A model generated the notes under the pieces. It worked only from the letters and a program-made list of their open reading frames with translations, was not told the origin of the DNA and made no database searches. A stretch of DNA of 64,000 bases, taken from assembly GCA_013911885.1 (NCBI GenBank), contig JACESI010000006.1, positions 62,001 through 126,000 on the forward strand. The letters run 5' to 3'. This stretch comes from Hyphomicrobiales bacterium. GTDB taxonomy: Bacteria > Pseudomonadota > Alphaproteobacteria > Rhizobiales > JACESI01. Positions within the stretch are counted from its first letter, which is position 1, and each line of letters begins with the position of its first letter. The translations under genes and the position numbers were made by a program. This document shows, piece by piece, positions 1-10,358 of the stretch.

Positions 1-2755
1 TTGTGCTGCCATGGGTGCCACCGACCGCATCGTCGCCTTCGCTCTCTCCGACATCTGTAATGCGCTCGGCCGAGACAACACGCTCGCCCTCGGCGGTTGA
101 GAACACGGTGACACCCTGTGTCGAGCGGCCCATGACGCGGATCTGCTCGTTATCGGACTGAACCGGAACCCGGATCAATTTGCCCGCATCCGTGACGAGC
201 ATGATCTGGTCACTGTCATCGACCGGGAAGGAGGCAATCAACGCGCCATTGCGTTTCGTCATCGCCATCGCGGCTATACCTTTTCCGCCCCGCCCCGAGA
301 CGCGATATTCGTAAAGCGAACTGCGCTTTCCGAACCCCTTCTCGCTCAATGTCAGAACGAATTCTTCCGCAGCGCTCATTTCAGCATAGCGCTCGGTTGA
401 GAGTTGGGCGTCACCGGTGAGACCTTCATCCTCGCCATCGGCAATCACCACCTCCTCGGCATCCCCCGCAATAAGGCGGCGCTGCTTCAGATAGGTTGAC
501 CGTTCATCCGGCGTTGCGTCGAAATGGCGGACAATTGACATGGAGATCACCTGATCGTCTGCCGCAAGGCTGATGCCGCGCACGCCGGTCGAATCGCGGC
601 TCTGGAAGACGCGCACATCGCTCACGCGGAAGCGGATGCACTGGCCTTTCGCGGTGGTCAGCAAGACATCGTCGGCATCCGTGCAGGGTTCGACTCCCAG
701 AATATCCATGCCTTCCTCGAGCTTCATCGCAATCTTGCCATTGCGGTTGACCTGCACGAAATCCGACATCTTGTTGCGCCGGACGCTCCCCTGGTTTGTG
801 GCGAACATCACGCCAAGGGTTTCCCAGCTTGCCTCGTCTTCCGGCAGCGGCATGACCGTGGTGATGCGCTCGCCTGGTTCCAATGGCAGAAGGTTGATCA
901 GCGCCTTGCCGCGACCGTTCGGCATTGCGAGCGGCAGACGCCAGACTTTCATTTTGTGCACGATGCCGCTGGATGTGAAGAACAGCAGCGGCGTATGGGT
1001 GTTTTCAACGAAGAGGCGGGTAACGAAATCCTCATCCTTGGTCGCCATGCCCGAGCGGCCCTTGCCGCCACGCCGCTGCGCGCGGTAGGTATCGAGTGCA
1101 ACGCGCTTGATATAGCCGCCATGGGTAACCGTGATCACCATATCCTCGCGCTGGATCAGATCCTCATCCTCAAGATCGGCGCCGCCTTCGAGAATTTCGG
1201 TGCGGCGAGGCGTCGAAAATTCGTCGGCAATGCTCGTGAGTTCTTCCTTGATGATGGTCATCACGCGGACGCGGGAGCCCAGAATATCAAGATAATCGCG
1301 GATCTGTTCGCCAAGCTTGTTGAGTTCGTCGTCGATTTCATCACGACCGAGAGCCGTGAGGCGCTGGAGGCGCAAATCAAGAATCGCGCGGGCCTGTTCT
1401 TCCGAAAGGCGGTAGGTGCCATCCGCTTCCAGGCCATGGCGCGGGTCGTCGATGAGGGTAACGAGCGGCGCCACGTCCTTGGCTGGCCAATGCCGCTCCA
1501 TCAGTTCGGAACGAGCGGTCGCCGGGTCCGGCGCCTTTCGGATAAGGGCGATCACTTCGTCGATATTGGCAACTGCAATGGCAAGGCCGACCAAGACATG
1601 CGCCCGCTCGCGGGCCTTGTTCAGGAGGAACTTGGTCCTGCGGGTGACGACTTCCTCACGGAAGTTGACAAAGGCGCGGATGAGATCGAGAAGGTTCAAC
1701 TGCTCCGGCTTGCCCCCGTTAAGGGCGACAATGTTGCAGCCAAACGTGCTTTGAAGCGGCGAGAAACGATAGATCTGGTTGAGGACAACGTCCGCGACAG
1801 CATCCCGCTTCAGTTCGATCACCACCCGCATACCGTTCCGGTCACTCTCATCGCGGAGATCGGAAATGCCCTCAACCCTTTTGTCGCGGACCAGTTCGGC
1901 GATTTTCTCGATCATCGTTGCCTTGTTCACCTGATAGGGAATTTCGGTGATGATCAGCGCTTCGCGTTCCTTGCGCACTTCTTCAACGGCGACACAGCCG
2001 CGCATCACGACGCTGCCACGCCCGGTGAGATAAGCTGAGCGAATGCCGGAACGGCCGAGAATCTGCCCGCCGGTCGGAAAATCCGGTCCGGGTATGAATT
2101 GCATCAGCCCTTCAATGTCGATGGCCGGATCGTCGATATAGGCCTTGCAGGCGGCAATTACCTCGCCGAGATTGTGGGGCGGAATATTGGTCGCCATGCC
2201 GACCGCGATGCCGCCGGAGCCATTGACCAGAAGATTGGGGAATTTCGTCGGCAGGACCGTCGGTTCGACTTCGGAATTGTCGTAATTGTCCTGAAAATTG
2301 ACCGTGTCCTTGTCGATATCGCTCAGAAGCTCATGGGCGACCTTTTCAAGCCGGATTTCGGTATAGCGCATCGCCGCAGGCGGATCACCGTCAACCGAGC
2401 CGAAATTGCCCTGACCATCGGCGAGCGGCAGCCGCAGCGAGAAAGGCTGCGCCATGCGCACCAGCGCATCGTAAATCGCGCTGTCGCCGTGCGGGTGGTA
2501 TTTACCGATCACATCCCCGACAACACGGGCCGATTTGCGATAGGCCTTGTTCCAGTCATAGCCGTTTTCATGCATCGAATAGAGAATGCGGCGATGCACC
2601 GGTTTCAATCCGTCGCGCACATCCGGCAGTGCCCGGCTCACGATCACGCTCATCGCGTAATCGAGATAGGAACGCTTCATTTCATCGACGATGGAGATCG
2701 GATCAATATCGAAAAAACCGCCCTCGGATGGCGGCTGAATCGGCTGGTCGGTCAA
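1..2755 (-). CDS. gyrA: DNA gyrase subunit A (3' end cut by window edge)
   Basis: Breakage-reunion subunit of gyrase, which introduces negative supercoils with GyrB. About 918 residues are visible; this is close to the full family length, so only a short C-terminal tail is missing. The N-terminal winged-helix segment reads [17 protein letters not shown], with Ser and Asp at the positions altered in quinolone resistance, so the region is wild type. The catalytic tyrosine lies in AAMRYTE. The C-terminal part shows the repeated beta-pinwheel blades and ends in an acidic tail. The start taken is TTG at 2755 (protein beginning [13 protein letters not shown], matching rhizobial GyrA MTDQ starts); an in-frame GTG lies at 2767. 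An inverted repeat (CGCCT/AGGCG, 2781-2796) sits just upstream. It is divergent from the marC-like gene. Confidence 0.96.
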   Translation of the reverse strand, partial: MTDQPIQPPSEGGFFDIDPISIVDEMKRSYLDYAMSVIVSRALPDVRDGLKPVHRRILYSMHENGYDWNKAYRKSARVVGDVIGKYHPHGDSAIYDALVRMAQPFSLRLPLADGQGNFGSVDGDPPAAMRYTEIRLEKVAHELLSDIDKDTVNFQDNYDNSEVEPTVLPTKFPNLLVNGSGGIAVGMATNIPPHNLGEVIAACKAYIDDPAIDIEGLMQFIPGPDFPTGGQILGRSGIRSAYLTGRGSVVMRGCVAVEEVRKEREALIITEIPYQVNKATMIEKIAELVRDKRVEGISDLRDESDRNGMRVVIELKRDAVADVVLNQIYRFSPLQSTFGCNIVALNGGKPEQLNLLDLIRAFVNFREEVVTRRTKFLLNKARERAHVLVGLAIAVANIDEVIALIRKAPDPATARSELMERHWPAKDVAPLVTLIDDPRHGLEADGTYRLSEEQARAILDLRLQRLTALGRDEIDDELNKLGEQIRDYLDILGSRVRVMTIIKEELTSIADEFSTPRRTEILEGGADLEDEDLIQREDMVITVTHGGYIKRVALDTYRAQRRGGKGRSGMATKDEDFVTRLFVENTHTPLLFFTSSGIVHKMKVWRLPLAMPNGRGKALINLLPLEPGERITTVMPLPEDEASWETLGVMFATNQGSVRRNKMSDFVQVNRNGKIAMKLEEGMDILGVEPCTDADDVLLTTAKGQCIRFRVSDVRVFQSRDSTGVRGISLAADDQVISMSIVRHFDATPDERSTYLKQRRLIAGDAEEVVIADGEDEGLTGDAQLSTERYAEMSAAEEFVLTLSEKGFGKRSSLYEYRVSGRGGKGIAAMAMTKRNGALIASFPVDDSDQIMLVTDAGKLIRVPVQSDNEQIRVMGRSTQGVTVFSTAEGERVVSAERITDVGESEGDDAVGGTHGST

Positions 2756-2969
2756 GGAACAATCCACACTTTATTACAGTCGCCTGATCATAGGCGATTC
2801 CGCGCCGCATAGCAAATTTCAACCGGCGGAATGCACACATTAAAAGTGCTTATTTTCAGCATGATAGCAAGGCGGGTGGATTTAACTGCGATAATCATGA
2901 ACAATGCGCGGCACGGGACCTGAAAACGTTGCCGCCATGGACTGACGCGGGTTTGAGAAGGGATTTGCG

Positions 2970-3599
2970 ATGCCGATTGACTGGCTCACCAATGCGGTGA
3001 CGACACTTTTCGTGATCATTGATCCGATTGGCCTCGCGCCGATATTTCTTGCCGTTACACAGGGCATGTCCCGAGACGAGCGGCGGACGGTGGCGCTGCG
3101 CTCCTGCCTGACAGCAGCGGGAATTCTGACCGTTTTTGCGCTTCTGGGCGGCGTCCTGCTTGCCTCGCTTGGCATTACGCTTTCCGCGTTTCGGATTGCC
3201 GGTGGCCTGCTGCTTTTCTGGACCGCCGCCGAAATGGTTTTCGAACGCCGCGAGAAACGAAAAACCAATACCGCCAAACTTGCAATCACCAAAGATCAGG
3301 TTCGGCAGGTGGCGATCTTTCCGCTTGCCATTCCGCTGATGGCGGGCCCCGGTGCGATTTCAGCAACGGTTCTGCTTGCATCGTCCGAGCCGTCCATTGC
3401 GACCTATGGTGCCCTCATCGGTATAATCTGGGCCATCCTTGCTCTCTGCTTCGTGGTGTTTCTTTTGGCAGATCGCATCGACCCGCTGCTTGGCGTCACC
3501 GGCCGGGCGTTGCTGGGCCGCCTCCTCGGCATTCTACTTGCCGCCCTCTCCGTCCAGTTCGTTGTCGATGGAATTCTGGCGATTGCAGCCGGAAATTAG
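2970..3599 (+). CDS. MarC family integral membrane protein
   Basis: Small (209-residue) inner-membrane protein of the MarC/NAAT family. About six hydrophobic segments are visible, and the N-terminal pattern LFVIIDPIGLAPIFLAVT is the family hallmark (an Asp-Pro in the first helix). Function in the family is poorly defined: E. coli MarC is not a proven drug pump, and archaeal relatives move small neutral amino acids. The start ATG is preceded by a GAAGGGA ribosome-binding site. It is convergent with the next gene, with only 7 bases between the stop codons. Transported substrate cannot be inferred. Confidence 0.88.
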   Translation: MPIDWLTNAVTTLFVIIDPIGLAPIFLAVTQGMSRDERRTVALRSCLTAAGILTVFALLGGVLLASLGITLSAFRIAGGLLLFWTAAEMVFERREKRKTNTAKLAITKDQVRQVAIFPLAIPLMAGPGAISATVLLASSEPSIATYGALIGIIWAILALCFVVFLLADRIDPLLGVTGRALLGRLLGILLAALSVQFVVDGILAIAAGN

Positions 3600-3606
3600 G
3601 CCATAT

Positions 3607-4002
3607 TCAGCGCGGCAGTGTTGCCTTCAGTTCCGTACCCCCAAGGCCATGAACTGAATCGTTTGCACGCACCGTGACCTCGCTTACCGTTTCGGGAATG
3701 GCAATCTCGCCGGAGCGCGTGAACGGCTGCTCGTCGACATGGGGATGGGCAAGCAACCTTGTGCCGAGGATCGTTCCGTCCGGTCCGACCACCTCCCACC
3801 GATCGGCATAATGCTCCCAGCCGGTGTCGTCATGGCGCACCGTGACGTCGAAAAGCCATTTTCCTGCACCGAGAGAGCGAACCGAAACATCGGTTACATC
3901 CGCCTTGCCCGCCATAGCGGGCAAGGCAAGCATCAAAAAGAGACAAGCCGACAACATATCAAGCCGACGCAGAAACAATCGGTGCACAAACAATAAGTGC
4001 AT
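3607..4002 (-). CDS. conserved exported protein of unknown function
   Basis: About 131 residues starting at MHLLFVHRLFLRR; longer in-frame starts exist up to 4068. A hydrophobic signal segment (LSACLFLMLALPAMA) suggests export to the periplasm. The mature part is beta-rich with a run of aromatic, acidic and histidine residues (DTGWEHYADRWEVVGPDG, then LLAHPHVDEQPFTR), which looks like a small Ig-like or beta-sandwich domain. I recall similar unassigned proteins in alphaproteobacteria but cannot name a family. It sits downstream of sodC on the same strand, 73 bases from the sodC stop, so co-transcription is possible. The conserved His, Asp and Trp could mean metal or ligand binding; this is inference. 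Confidence 0.7.
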   Translation of the reverse strand: MHLLFVHRLFLRRLDMLSACLFLMLALPAMAGKADVTDVSVRSLGAGKWLFDVTVRHDDTGWEHYADRWEVVGPDGTILGTRLLAHPHVDEQPFTRSGEIAIPETVSEVTVRANDSVHGLGGTELKATLPR

Positions 4003-4075
4003 GGTCAAACCTATCCCGCTTCCCTTGGCTCGACCTAACCCAAACCCACGGGTAAGCCTAATAGACAATCAGTTG

Positions 4076-4585
4076 TTACTTGATAATACCGCACGCAACC
4101 CGACCGCCGGCGCCGCCGATTGGCTGCGTGATATGATCATCTGGTCCCTCATGGATAATCAAGGTTGATCCATCCGCATCGAGAAGATTATGGTCGCCCT
4201 CTTTCAGCGAAACAAGCGATGTATATGCTTCCATTTCGCCAGTGCCATCGGCGCCAACAAAAATATTCGGAATATCACCAGGCTCAGGACCCTTCGGGTT
4301 CAAAAGACCATGGCCACCGTCTACTTTGCCAACATGACCGGCCGCGGTCTTGAAACCTTCCCCGCCATCACAAACACCAACACCGTGTAGATGCAAGCCA
4401 TGTTTTCCAGGCGCGAGGCCCGACACTTTCAGATGAATCAACACCCCTTTTGCCCCTTGCGTCAGATGGGCGACGCCAATTTCCTTGCCCGCAGGGTCAA
4501 CCAGTGAAGCCGATGCTTTATCAGCCGCTTGCGCAGTGCTGAGGCAAAAAATAGTTGCGGTAATTGCCAAGGCGATTTTTTTCAT
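4076..4585 (-). CDS. sodC: periplasmic Cu/Zn superoxide dismutase
   Basis: Dismutates superoxide in the periplasm. ATG at 4585 follows a strong AGGGAGG site and gives a 169-residue protein with a signal peptide ending AQA. Visible copper ligands are the two His of HGLHLHG, the bridging His of AAGHVG and the late His of LIIHEGPDD; the disulfide cysteines are in GVCDGG and VACGII. In the zinc loop the first His is present (GGHGLL) and the Asp is present (PGDIPN), but the position three residues before that Asp, normally His, is Glu (GPEPGD). The enzyme may therefore bind zinc differently or weakly. A longer frame to 4609 lacks comparable start signals. Confidence 0.93.
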   Translation of the reverse strand: MKKIALAITATIFCLSTAQAADKASASLVDPAGKEIGVAHLTQGAKGVLIHLKVSGLAPGKHGLHLHGVGVCDGGEGFKTAAGHVGKVDGGHGLLNPKGPEPGDIPNIFVGADGTGEMEAYTSLVSLKEGDHNLLDADGSTLIIHEGPDDHITQPIGGAGGRVACGIIK

Positions 4586-4797
4586 TTCAGTCCTCCCTAT
4601 AAATATCACATTTGATTTTCATATCAGATCGAACTCCAGTCAAATGATAGATAATTTATTGAAATCGAAAAGTTTTGTGATCTCATCCAATCACAAGCCT
4701 GCTTGATCCTAAGGATATCAGCCCCAGATCTCGAAATTATCAATCGCGCATCAGTCGCTGGCCTTTTGCCTCTGCCTGACCATCGGAAACAAGACGA

Positions 4798-5292
4798 TCA
4801 AAACGGAATTTCGTCGTCCATGTCATCCGATCTTCTGCCGGATTGACTGCCCGAGGGACCACTTCCGGGCGATCCGCTGCTGGCGCCATAACCCATCTGG
4901 CCGCCACCACCATAATCACCCCCGCCGCCAGCCTGATCGCCACGACCATCAAGCATGGTGAGGTTTGAATTGAAGCCCTGAAGGACGATTTCGGTCGTAT
5001 ATTTGTCCTGCCCCTGCTGGTCCTGCCATTTGCGCGTCTGCAACTGACCTTCGAGATAGACCTTGGAGCCTTTCTTGAGGTAGCTTTCGGCGACCTTGGC
5101 CAAACCCTCGTTGAAAATAACCACTCGGTGCCACTCGGTTTTTTCGCGCCGCTCACCCGAATTGCGATCGCGCCAGGCCTCGCTGGTCGCAATGCTGAGA
5201 TTGACGATCGGTCGTCCATCCTGGGTGCGTCGAATTTCCGGGTCAGCACCGAGATTACCAACCAAAATAACCTTGTTTATACTGCCAGCCAT
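4798..5292 (-). CDS. ssb: single-stranded DNA-binding protein
   Basis: Coats single-stranded DNA in replication, recombination and repair. The 164 residues comprise an N-terminal OB fold ([19 protein letters not shown], then [10 protein letters not shown]), a glycine/serine-rich disordered linker and the acidic protein-interaction tip DDEIPF. Length and layout are normal for alphaproteobacterial SSB. It is transcribed divergently from uvrA, as in many proteobacteria, and the shared region holds a LexA box (5434-5448), so it may be partly SOS-controlled. Confidence 0.97.
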   Translation of the reverse strand: MAGSINKVILVGNLGADPEIRRTQDGRPIVNLSIATSEAWRDRNSGERREKTEWHRVVIFNEGLAKVAESYLKKGSKVYLEGQLQTRKWQDQQGQDKYTTEIVLQGFNSNLTMLDGRGDQAGGGGDYGGGGQMGYGASSGSPGSGPSGSQSGRRSDDMDDEIPF

Positions 5293-5433
5293 ACCATTTC
5301 CTCAAACAAGATGGACCCTGCCGCTTATCCGTCGGGACGCTTGGCCACCGGGTCGATAAACGCCACCATATCAGTCAGGCCTCAACGCGCCTTTTCGCAT
5401 TATCATTATCCACAAACCATATTCAACCTATTT

Positions 5434-5448
5434 GTTCTATTTTTGTTC
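5434..5448. promoter_or_regulatory. LexA (SOS) box between ssb and uvrA
   Basis: The 307-base gap between ssb and uvrA holds GTTC-TATTTTT-GTTC, an exact match to the direct-repeat LexA operator GTTC-N7-GTTC of alphaproteobacteria. The right-hand half overlaps a possible -35 element (TTGTTC, 5443-5448) with a weak -10 (TGTGAT, 5466-5471) 17 bases on, reading toward uvrA. A match of this form is expected about twice by chance in 64 kb counting both strands, but its place between two classical DNA-repair genes makes it convincing. The rest of the gap is AT-rich with no other clear element. Confidence 0.8.
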
Positions 5449-5599
5449 TTTTTTTCATTTCAGATTGTGATAAACAGCGACGCAACAATCAAAATAATGA
5501 ATCATCTGCTCGCCCAAACCTCGACAATTTCCGACGCTGTCATAAAACAGCGTGAGATTGAACATTTCTCGCATCCCGGCAACTTCAGGAAAAGCAAAC

Positions 5600-8530
5600 G
5601 TGGCCTTATCCAACGATAGAAACCGCTTCATCTCCGTTCGGGGCGCGCGCGAGCACAATTTGAAAAATGTCGACCTCGACATTCCCCGCGACAGCCTGGT
5701 CGTCATGACCGGTCTATCCGGGTCCGGCAAATCATCGCTCGCCTTTGATACGATCTATGCCGAGGGTCAGCGCCGCTATGTCGAAAGCCTGTCTGCCTAT
5801 GCGCGCCAGTTTCTGGAAATGATGCAGAAGCCGGACGTCGATCTGATCGAGGGCCTTTCGCCGGCGATTTCGATCGAGCAGAAGACCACTTCGAAAAACC
5901 CGCGTTCCACCGTCGGCACGGTGACTGAAATTTATGATTACATGCGGCTTTTGTTCGCGCGGGTTGGCGTGCCCTATTCCCCCGCAACCGGTCTTCCGAT
6001 CGAAAGCCAGACAATCAGCCAGATGGTTGATGCAATCATGGCGCTTGAAGAGGGTACGCGGCTTTATCTGCTCGCGCCCATCGCGCGTGGTCGCAAGGGG
6101 GAATACCGCAAGGAACTCAGCGAACTGATGCGAAAAGGCTTCCAGCGGGTGAAGATCGATGGCGCCTTTCATGATATTTCCGACGCACCGGCACTCGACA
6201 AGAAATTCAAGCATGACATCGACGTCGTCGTCGACCGCATTGTCGTGCGGGACGATATTGCAACCCGCCTCGCCGATTCCCTTGAATCCGCTCTCAGGCT
6301 TGCTGACGGGCTTGCCGTTGCAGAATTTGCTGACAAGCCCCTGCCGGCGCAGGAGACTGCGGACGGCTCCGCCAACAAATCGAAGAATGAGACCCATGAG
6401 CGCCTGACATTCTCGGAGAAATTCGCTTGCCCGGTCTCTGGATTCACGATTGCCGAAGTTGAGCCGCGCCTGTTCTCGTTCAACAATCCGTTCGGCGCCT
6501 GCCCGCGCTGCGACGGTCTCGGCAGCGAGCGGCGTGTGGATGCATCTTTCGTTGTGCCGGACGAGAGCCTTTCGGTGCTGAAAGGCGCGATTGCGCCCTG
6601 GGCCAAATCAACATCACCCTATTATATTCAGACCCTTGAAGCGGTCTGCCGGCATTTTGAGGTAAAACCTTCGCTGCCGTTTGAAAAGCTGCCGGAGCCG
6701 GTGCGCAAGGCGCTGCTTTACGGCACCGAGGAGCCTGTCACCTTCACTTATGATGATGGTTTGCGCGCTTATAAAACGAAAAAACCGTTTGAGGGCGTGA
6801 TCAACAATCTCGAGCGGCGGTGGCGCGAAACGGAATCGAGCTGGTCGCGCGAGGAGATCGAGAAATTCATGTCCGCGACCCCCTGCGAGACATGCGCGGG
6901 CTATCGTCTGAAACCTGAAGCGCTTTGCGTTAAGATTGCCGGGCATCATATTGGTGAAGCATCGGAAATGTCGATCCGCAAGTCTGCCATCTGGTTCGAG
7001 AGCCTGCCGTCGAAGCTCACCGCCAAGCAGAACGAGATCGCGGTGCGCATTCTCAAGGAAATCCGGGAGCGTCTGCGTTTCCTCAACGATGTCGGGCTTG
7101 AATATCTGACGCTTTCGCGCAATTCGGGCACTCTGTCCGGCGGTGAGAGCCAGCGCATCCGCCTCGCTTCCCAGATCGGGTCCGGGCTGACCGGGGTGCT
7201 TTACGTGCTTGATGAGCCCTCGATCGGCCTTCATCAGCGCGACAATGATCGCCTTCTCGTGACGTTGAAGCACCTGCGTGATCTCGGCAACACGGTGATT
7301 GTGGTCGAACATGACGAGGATGCCATTCTTGCAGCGGATTATGTCGTCGATGTCGGCCCGGCTGCGGGGATCCATGGTGGCGAGATCATTGCGCGCGGAA
7401 CCCCGGCCGAAGTGATGGCCAATCCGCATTCGTTGACCGGGCGTTATCTTTCCGGCGCGCTTTCGATCGCGACGCCGCAAAAACGGCGCAAGACATCGAA
7501 GCAGCGCCAGATCCGCATTGTCGGCGCGACCGGGAACAACCTGAAAAATGTAACCGTCGATGTGCCGCTCGGCGTCTTCACCTGCGTCACCGGGGTTTCC
7601 GGCGGCGGCAAATCGACCCTTTTGCTTGATACGCTGTATAAGGCCGTTGCGCGCAAGCTCAATGGCGCGCGCGACAACCCAGCCCCACATGAGCGGATCG
7701 ATGGTCTTGAACATCTCGACAAAGTGATTGATATCGACCAGTCGCCGATCGGGCGCACGCCGCGCTCGAACCCCGCCACCTATACCGGCGCCTTCACGCC
7801 GATCCGCGACTGGTTTGCGGGCCTGCCGGAAGCAAAGGCGCGCGGTTATGCGCCGGGACGTTTCTCTTTCAACGTCAAGGGCGGACGTTGTGAAGCCTGT
7901 CAGGGCGACGGTGTGATCAAGATCGAGATGCATTTTCTGCCGGATGTCTATGTCACCTGCGAACAATGCCACGGCAAGCGCTACAACCGCGAAACACTCG
8001 ACGTGCAGTTCAAGGGAAAATCAATTGCCGATGTCCTCGACATGACCGTCGATGAGGGTGTTGCGTTCTTTTCCGCATTTCCGGTGGTCCGCGACAAACT
8101 TCTGACGCTGCAAAGGGTGGGCCTCGGCTATATCAAGATCGGCCAGCAGGCGACCACCTTGTCGGGGGGCGAGGCGCAGCGCGTCAAGCTCGCCAAGGAA
8201 TTGTCCAAGCGCCCGACAGGCCGCACGCTCTATCTGCTCGATGAGCCGACAACAGGTCTGCATTTCCATGATACCGCCAAACTCCTCGAAGTGCTGCACG
8301 AGCTTGTTGAAAGCGGCAACAGCGTGATCGTGATAGAGCACAATCTTGAAGTCATAAAAACGGCCGACTGGATCATCGACCTTGGCCCGGAGGGGGGCGA
8401 TGGCGGCGGCGAGATCGTCGTGGTCGGAACGCCGGAAACCGTGATGCAGGAGCCGCGTTCCCATACCGGGCGCTTCCTCAATGACCTCACTGAACGACGG
8501 GCGCTCTCGCGCAGTTCGGCAGCGGAGTAA
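5600..8530 (+). CDS. uvrA: excinuclease ABC subunit A
   Basis: Damage-recognition ATPase of nucleotide excision repair; dimerises and loads UvrB. In about 976 residues the order is: first Walker A ([10 protein letters not shown]), zinc-binding insertion (CPVSG then CPRCDGLG), signature [13 protein letters not shown] with Walker [14 protein letters not shown], second Walker A ([10 protein letters not shown]), second zinc module (CEACQGDG then CEQCHG), and [13 protein letters not shown] with [15 protein letters not shown] at 5600 is chosen because AGGA lies 9 bases upstream and the protein then begins close to the conserved [14 protein letters not shown]; a longer GTG frame begins at 5552. The first zinc module has Ser in place of one Cys, which I believe is common in rhizobia. 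Confidence 0.97.
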   Translation: MALSNDRNRFISVRGAREHNLKNVDLDIPRDSLVVMTGLSGSGKSSLAFDTIYAEGQRRYVESLSAYARQFLEMMQKPDVDLIEGLSPAISIEQKTTSKNPRSTVGTVTEIYDYMRLLFARVGVPYSPATGLPIESQTISQMVDAIMALEEGTRLYLLAPIARGRKGEYRKELSELMRKGFQRVKIDGAFHDISDAPALDKKFKHDIDVVVDRIVVRDDIATRLADSLESALRLADGLAVAEFADKPLPAQETADGSANKSKNETHERLTFSEKFACPVSGFTIAEVEPRLFSFNNPFGACPRCDGLGSERRVDASFVVPDESLSVLKGAIAPWAKSTSPYYIQTLEAVCRHFEVKPSLPFEKLPEPVRKALLYGTEEPVTFTYDDGLRAYKTKKPFEGVINNLERRWRETESSWSREEIEKFMSATPCETCAGYRLKPEALCVKIAGHHIGEASEMSIRKSAIWFESLPSKLTAKQNEIAVRILKEIRERLRFLNDVGLEYLTLSRNSGTLSGGESQRIRLASQIGSGLTGVLYVLDEPSIGLHQRDNDRLLVTLKHLRDLGNTVIVVEHDEDAILAADYVVDVGPAAGIHGGEIIARGTPAEVMANPHSLTGRYLSGALSIATPQKRRKTSKQRQIRIVGATGNNLKNVTVDVPLGVFTCVTGVSGGGKSTLLLDTLYKAVARKLNGARDNPAPHERIDGLEHLDKVIDIDQSPIGRTPRSNPATYTGAFTPIRDWFAGLPEAKARGYAPGRFSFNVKGGRCEACQGDGVIKIEMHFLPDVYVTCEQCHGKRYNRETLDVQFKGKSIADVLDMTVDEGVAFFSAFPVVRDKLLTLQRVGLGYIKIGQQATTLSGGEAQRVKLAKELSKRPTGRTLYLLDEPTTGLHFHDTAKLLEVLHELVESGNSVIVIEHNLEVIKTADWIIDLGPEGGDGGGEIVVVGTPETVMQEPRSHTGRFLNDLTERRALSRSSAAE

Positions 8531-8720
8531 AGCGGGTTTTCACAAAATATTAACCAGGTTCTCGTATTCTTATCGAGTGCATCGGTTTTTTGCATTCCTT
8601 GAGCTTCAAGCCATGCGTTAAATGCATCGCTGGCATTCTTATTTTGCGCTGCACAATTTTCCGGAAGTCGCTATTTTCTAATTATCGAAGCTCAGAAAAC
8701 AGGTGGTGCTTCTAAGGAAT

Positions 8721-8836
8721 ACGGGGTCATCACCCTCCTCCCAGATGGCCTCGTTAAATGAGATGGTTCTTCCTCCTCCCAGAACCCTCTCTGCGTAAAA
8801 CGCCCGCCGGACTCCTCCTCCCCCGGCGGGCGATTT
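8721..8836 (+). ncRNA. three-hairpin small RNA with CCTCCTCCC loops (cuckoo/CcsR type)
   Basis: The 389-base gap between uvrA and trmFO holds three consecutive stem-loops, each exposing CCTCCTCCC in its loop. Hairpin 1 has an 11-bp stem 8721-8731/8744-8754 with two G-T pairs and its motif at 8734-8742. Hairpin 2 has a perfect 6-bp stem 8765-8770/8781-8786 and motif at 8772-8780. Hairpin 3 has a perfect 10-bp stem 8801-8810/8823-8832 and motif at 8814-8822. Hairpin 3 is flanked by AAAA and ATTTTAC, so it can also serve as terminator. The motif is complementary to a Shine-Dalgarno sequence. RNAs of this design (cuckoo RNAs; CcsR of Rhodobacter) are known in alphaproteobacteria, usually stress-induced. 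Transcript ends and promoter are not defined here; bases 8531-8720 show no convincing promoter. Confidence 0.85.
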
Positions 8837-8919
8837 TACTTTAAGGTCTTCACATTGCTCCGATGCTAATTGATCATGCCGATATTGCATCGCCGCACGA
8901 TCGGCATTAGCGTCCGGCC

Positions 8920-10356
8920 ATGGTCGATACAAAACCTTTCCATATCATCGGCGGCGGCCTTGCCGGAAGCGAAGCAGCCTGGCAGCTGGCAGAGCGCGGC
9001 ATTGACGTGGTGTTGCACGAAATGCGCCCGCTCCGCCTGACCGAAGCGCATCAGACCGATGGTCTGGCCGAGCTTGTCTGCTCGAATTCCTTTCGCTCGG
9101 ATGATGCCGAAAACAATGCTGTCGGCGTGCTGCATGCCGAAATGCGCCTTGCCGGATCGCTGATCATGCGTTCGGCGGATGCCAATCAGGTGCCTGCGGG
9201 CGGCGCCCTTGCCGTTGACCGCGTCGGTTTTTCCGATGCCGTAACAGCGGCCCTCGCGCAACATCCGAAAGTCACGATTGCGCGCGGCGAAGTCGCAGAT
9301 GTGCCGCTTGACGAATGGGGCGCGGTTCTGATTGCAACCGGCCCGCTCACATCTGATCCTCTGGCAGCCTTCATCCGCGAAAAGACCGGTCATGACGCGC
9401 TTGCCTTCTTTGATGCGATTGCGCCGATCGTCCATAAAGACAGCATCGATATGGACAAGGCGTGGTTCCAGTCGCGCTATGACAAGGTCGGCCCCGGCGG
9501 CACGGGCGCGGATTACATCAACTGCCCGCTTGATGAGGCGGGCTATCACGCCTTTGTCGATGCCCTGATTGCTGGTGACACCACGGATTTCAAGGACTGG
9601 GAGCAGAATACGCCCTATTTCGATGGCTGCCTGCCGATTGAGATCATGGCGGCACGTGGGCGGGAGACCCTGCGACACGGACCAATGAAACCGATGGGAC
9701 TGACCAATGCCCATAATCCGACGGTCAAGGCCTATGCCGTCGTCCAGTTGCGTCAGGACAATGCCCTCGGCACGCTCTATAATATGGTCGGCTTCCAGAC
9801 CAAGCTGCGCTATGGCGCGCAGGCTGATATTTTCCGCATGATACCGGGGCTCGAAAATGCGGAATTCGCGCGCCTTGGTGGCCTTCACCGGAACACCTTC
9901 CTCAATTCGCCGAAACTTCTTGACCAGACACTGCGCCTGAAATCAGACCCGCGGATCCGTTTTGCAGGCCAGATCACCGGCTGCGAAGGTTATCTCGAAT
10001 CGGCTGCCATCGGGTTGCTCGCCGGACGCTTTATTGCAGCGGAACTCTCCAGCGGCTTTGCCAGCGGCGGGCAGCAATTGCCCCCGCAGACGACGGCATT
10101 TGGCGCGCTTCTCTCTCATATTACCGGCGGGCACCTCGCCGACGAGGAGACGGGCAGCAGGCGCTCTTTTCAGCCGATGAATATCAATTTTGGCCTGTTT
10201 CCGCCGATCGAGGTGGACTTTTCTGATCGTGCAAGCGCCGGAAGGCGCATTCGCGGTAAAGAAAAAACACGCAGCAAGAAACAGGCAATGGCCGCTCGCG
10301 CGCTTGCCGATACGCGCACATGGCTCGGACTTTCTGAGCGCGAAGCAGCCGAATAA
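8920..10356 (+). CDS. trmFO: methylene-THF:tRNA (uracil-54) methyltransferase, FADH2-dependent
   Basis: Makes ribothymidine at position 54 of tRNA using methylenetetrahydrofolate and FADH2. The 478-residue protein begins with an FAD-binding Rossmann motif ([15 protein letters not shown]), carries the conserved Cys in [13 protein letters not shown] and the later [14 protein letters not shown] block with the second active Cys, and continues with [10 protein letters not shown] and a long C-terminal NAD/FAD domain. Length is typical of the family (about 440-480). It is the first gene after the small RNA at 8721-8836 and is convergent with the phytoene-synthase-like gene, 2 bases apart. Confidence 0.96.
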   Translation: MVDTKPFHIIGGGLAGSEAAWQLAERGIDVVLHEMRPLRLTEAHQTDGLAELVCSNSFRSDDAENNAVGVLHAEMRLAGSLIMRSADANQVPAGGALAVDRVGFSDAVTAALAQHPKVTIARGEVADVPLDEWGAVLIATGPLTSDPLAAFIREKTGHDALAFFDAIAPIVHKDSIDMDKAWFQSRYDKVGPGGTGADYINCPLDEAGYHAFVDALIAGDTTDFKDWEQNTPYFDGCLPIEIMAARGRETLRHGPMKPMGLTNAHNPTVKAYAVVQLRQDNALGTLYNMVGFQTKLRYGAQADIFRMIPGLENAEFARLGGLHRNTFLNSPKLLDQTLRLKSDPRIRFAGQITGCEGYLESAAIGLLAGRFIAAELSSGFASGGQQLPPQTTAFGALLSHITGGHLADEETGSRRSFQPMNINFGLFPPIEVDFSDRASAGRRIRGKEKTRSKKQAMAARALADTRTWLGLSEREAAE

Positions 10357-10358
10357 AT

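Noticed and set aside
2781..2796. CGCCTGATCATAGGCG inverted repeat near the gyrA start as a supercoiling-control element
   Set aside because: Short palindrome; relation to the gyrA promoter is unknown, so it is mentioned only with gyrA.
956..2812. Open frames of 360 and 237 codons on the plus strand
   Set aside because: Antisense to gyrA, whose translation is unmistakable.
6614..7972. 452-codon open frame on the minus strand inside uvrA
   Set aside because: Shadow of uvrA in GC-rich DNA; composition rich in Arg and His and no family motifs.
8590..8640. RpoH-like promoter (CTTGAG) for the three-hairpin RNA
   Set aside because: No acceptable -10 at the right distance, and it is about 100 bases too far upstream of the first hairpin.
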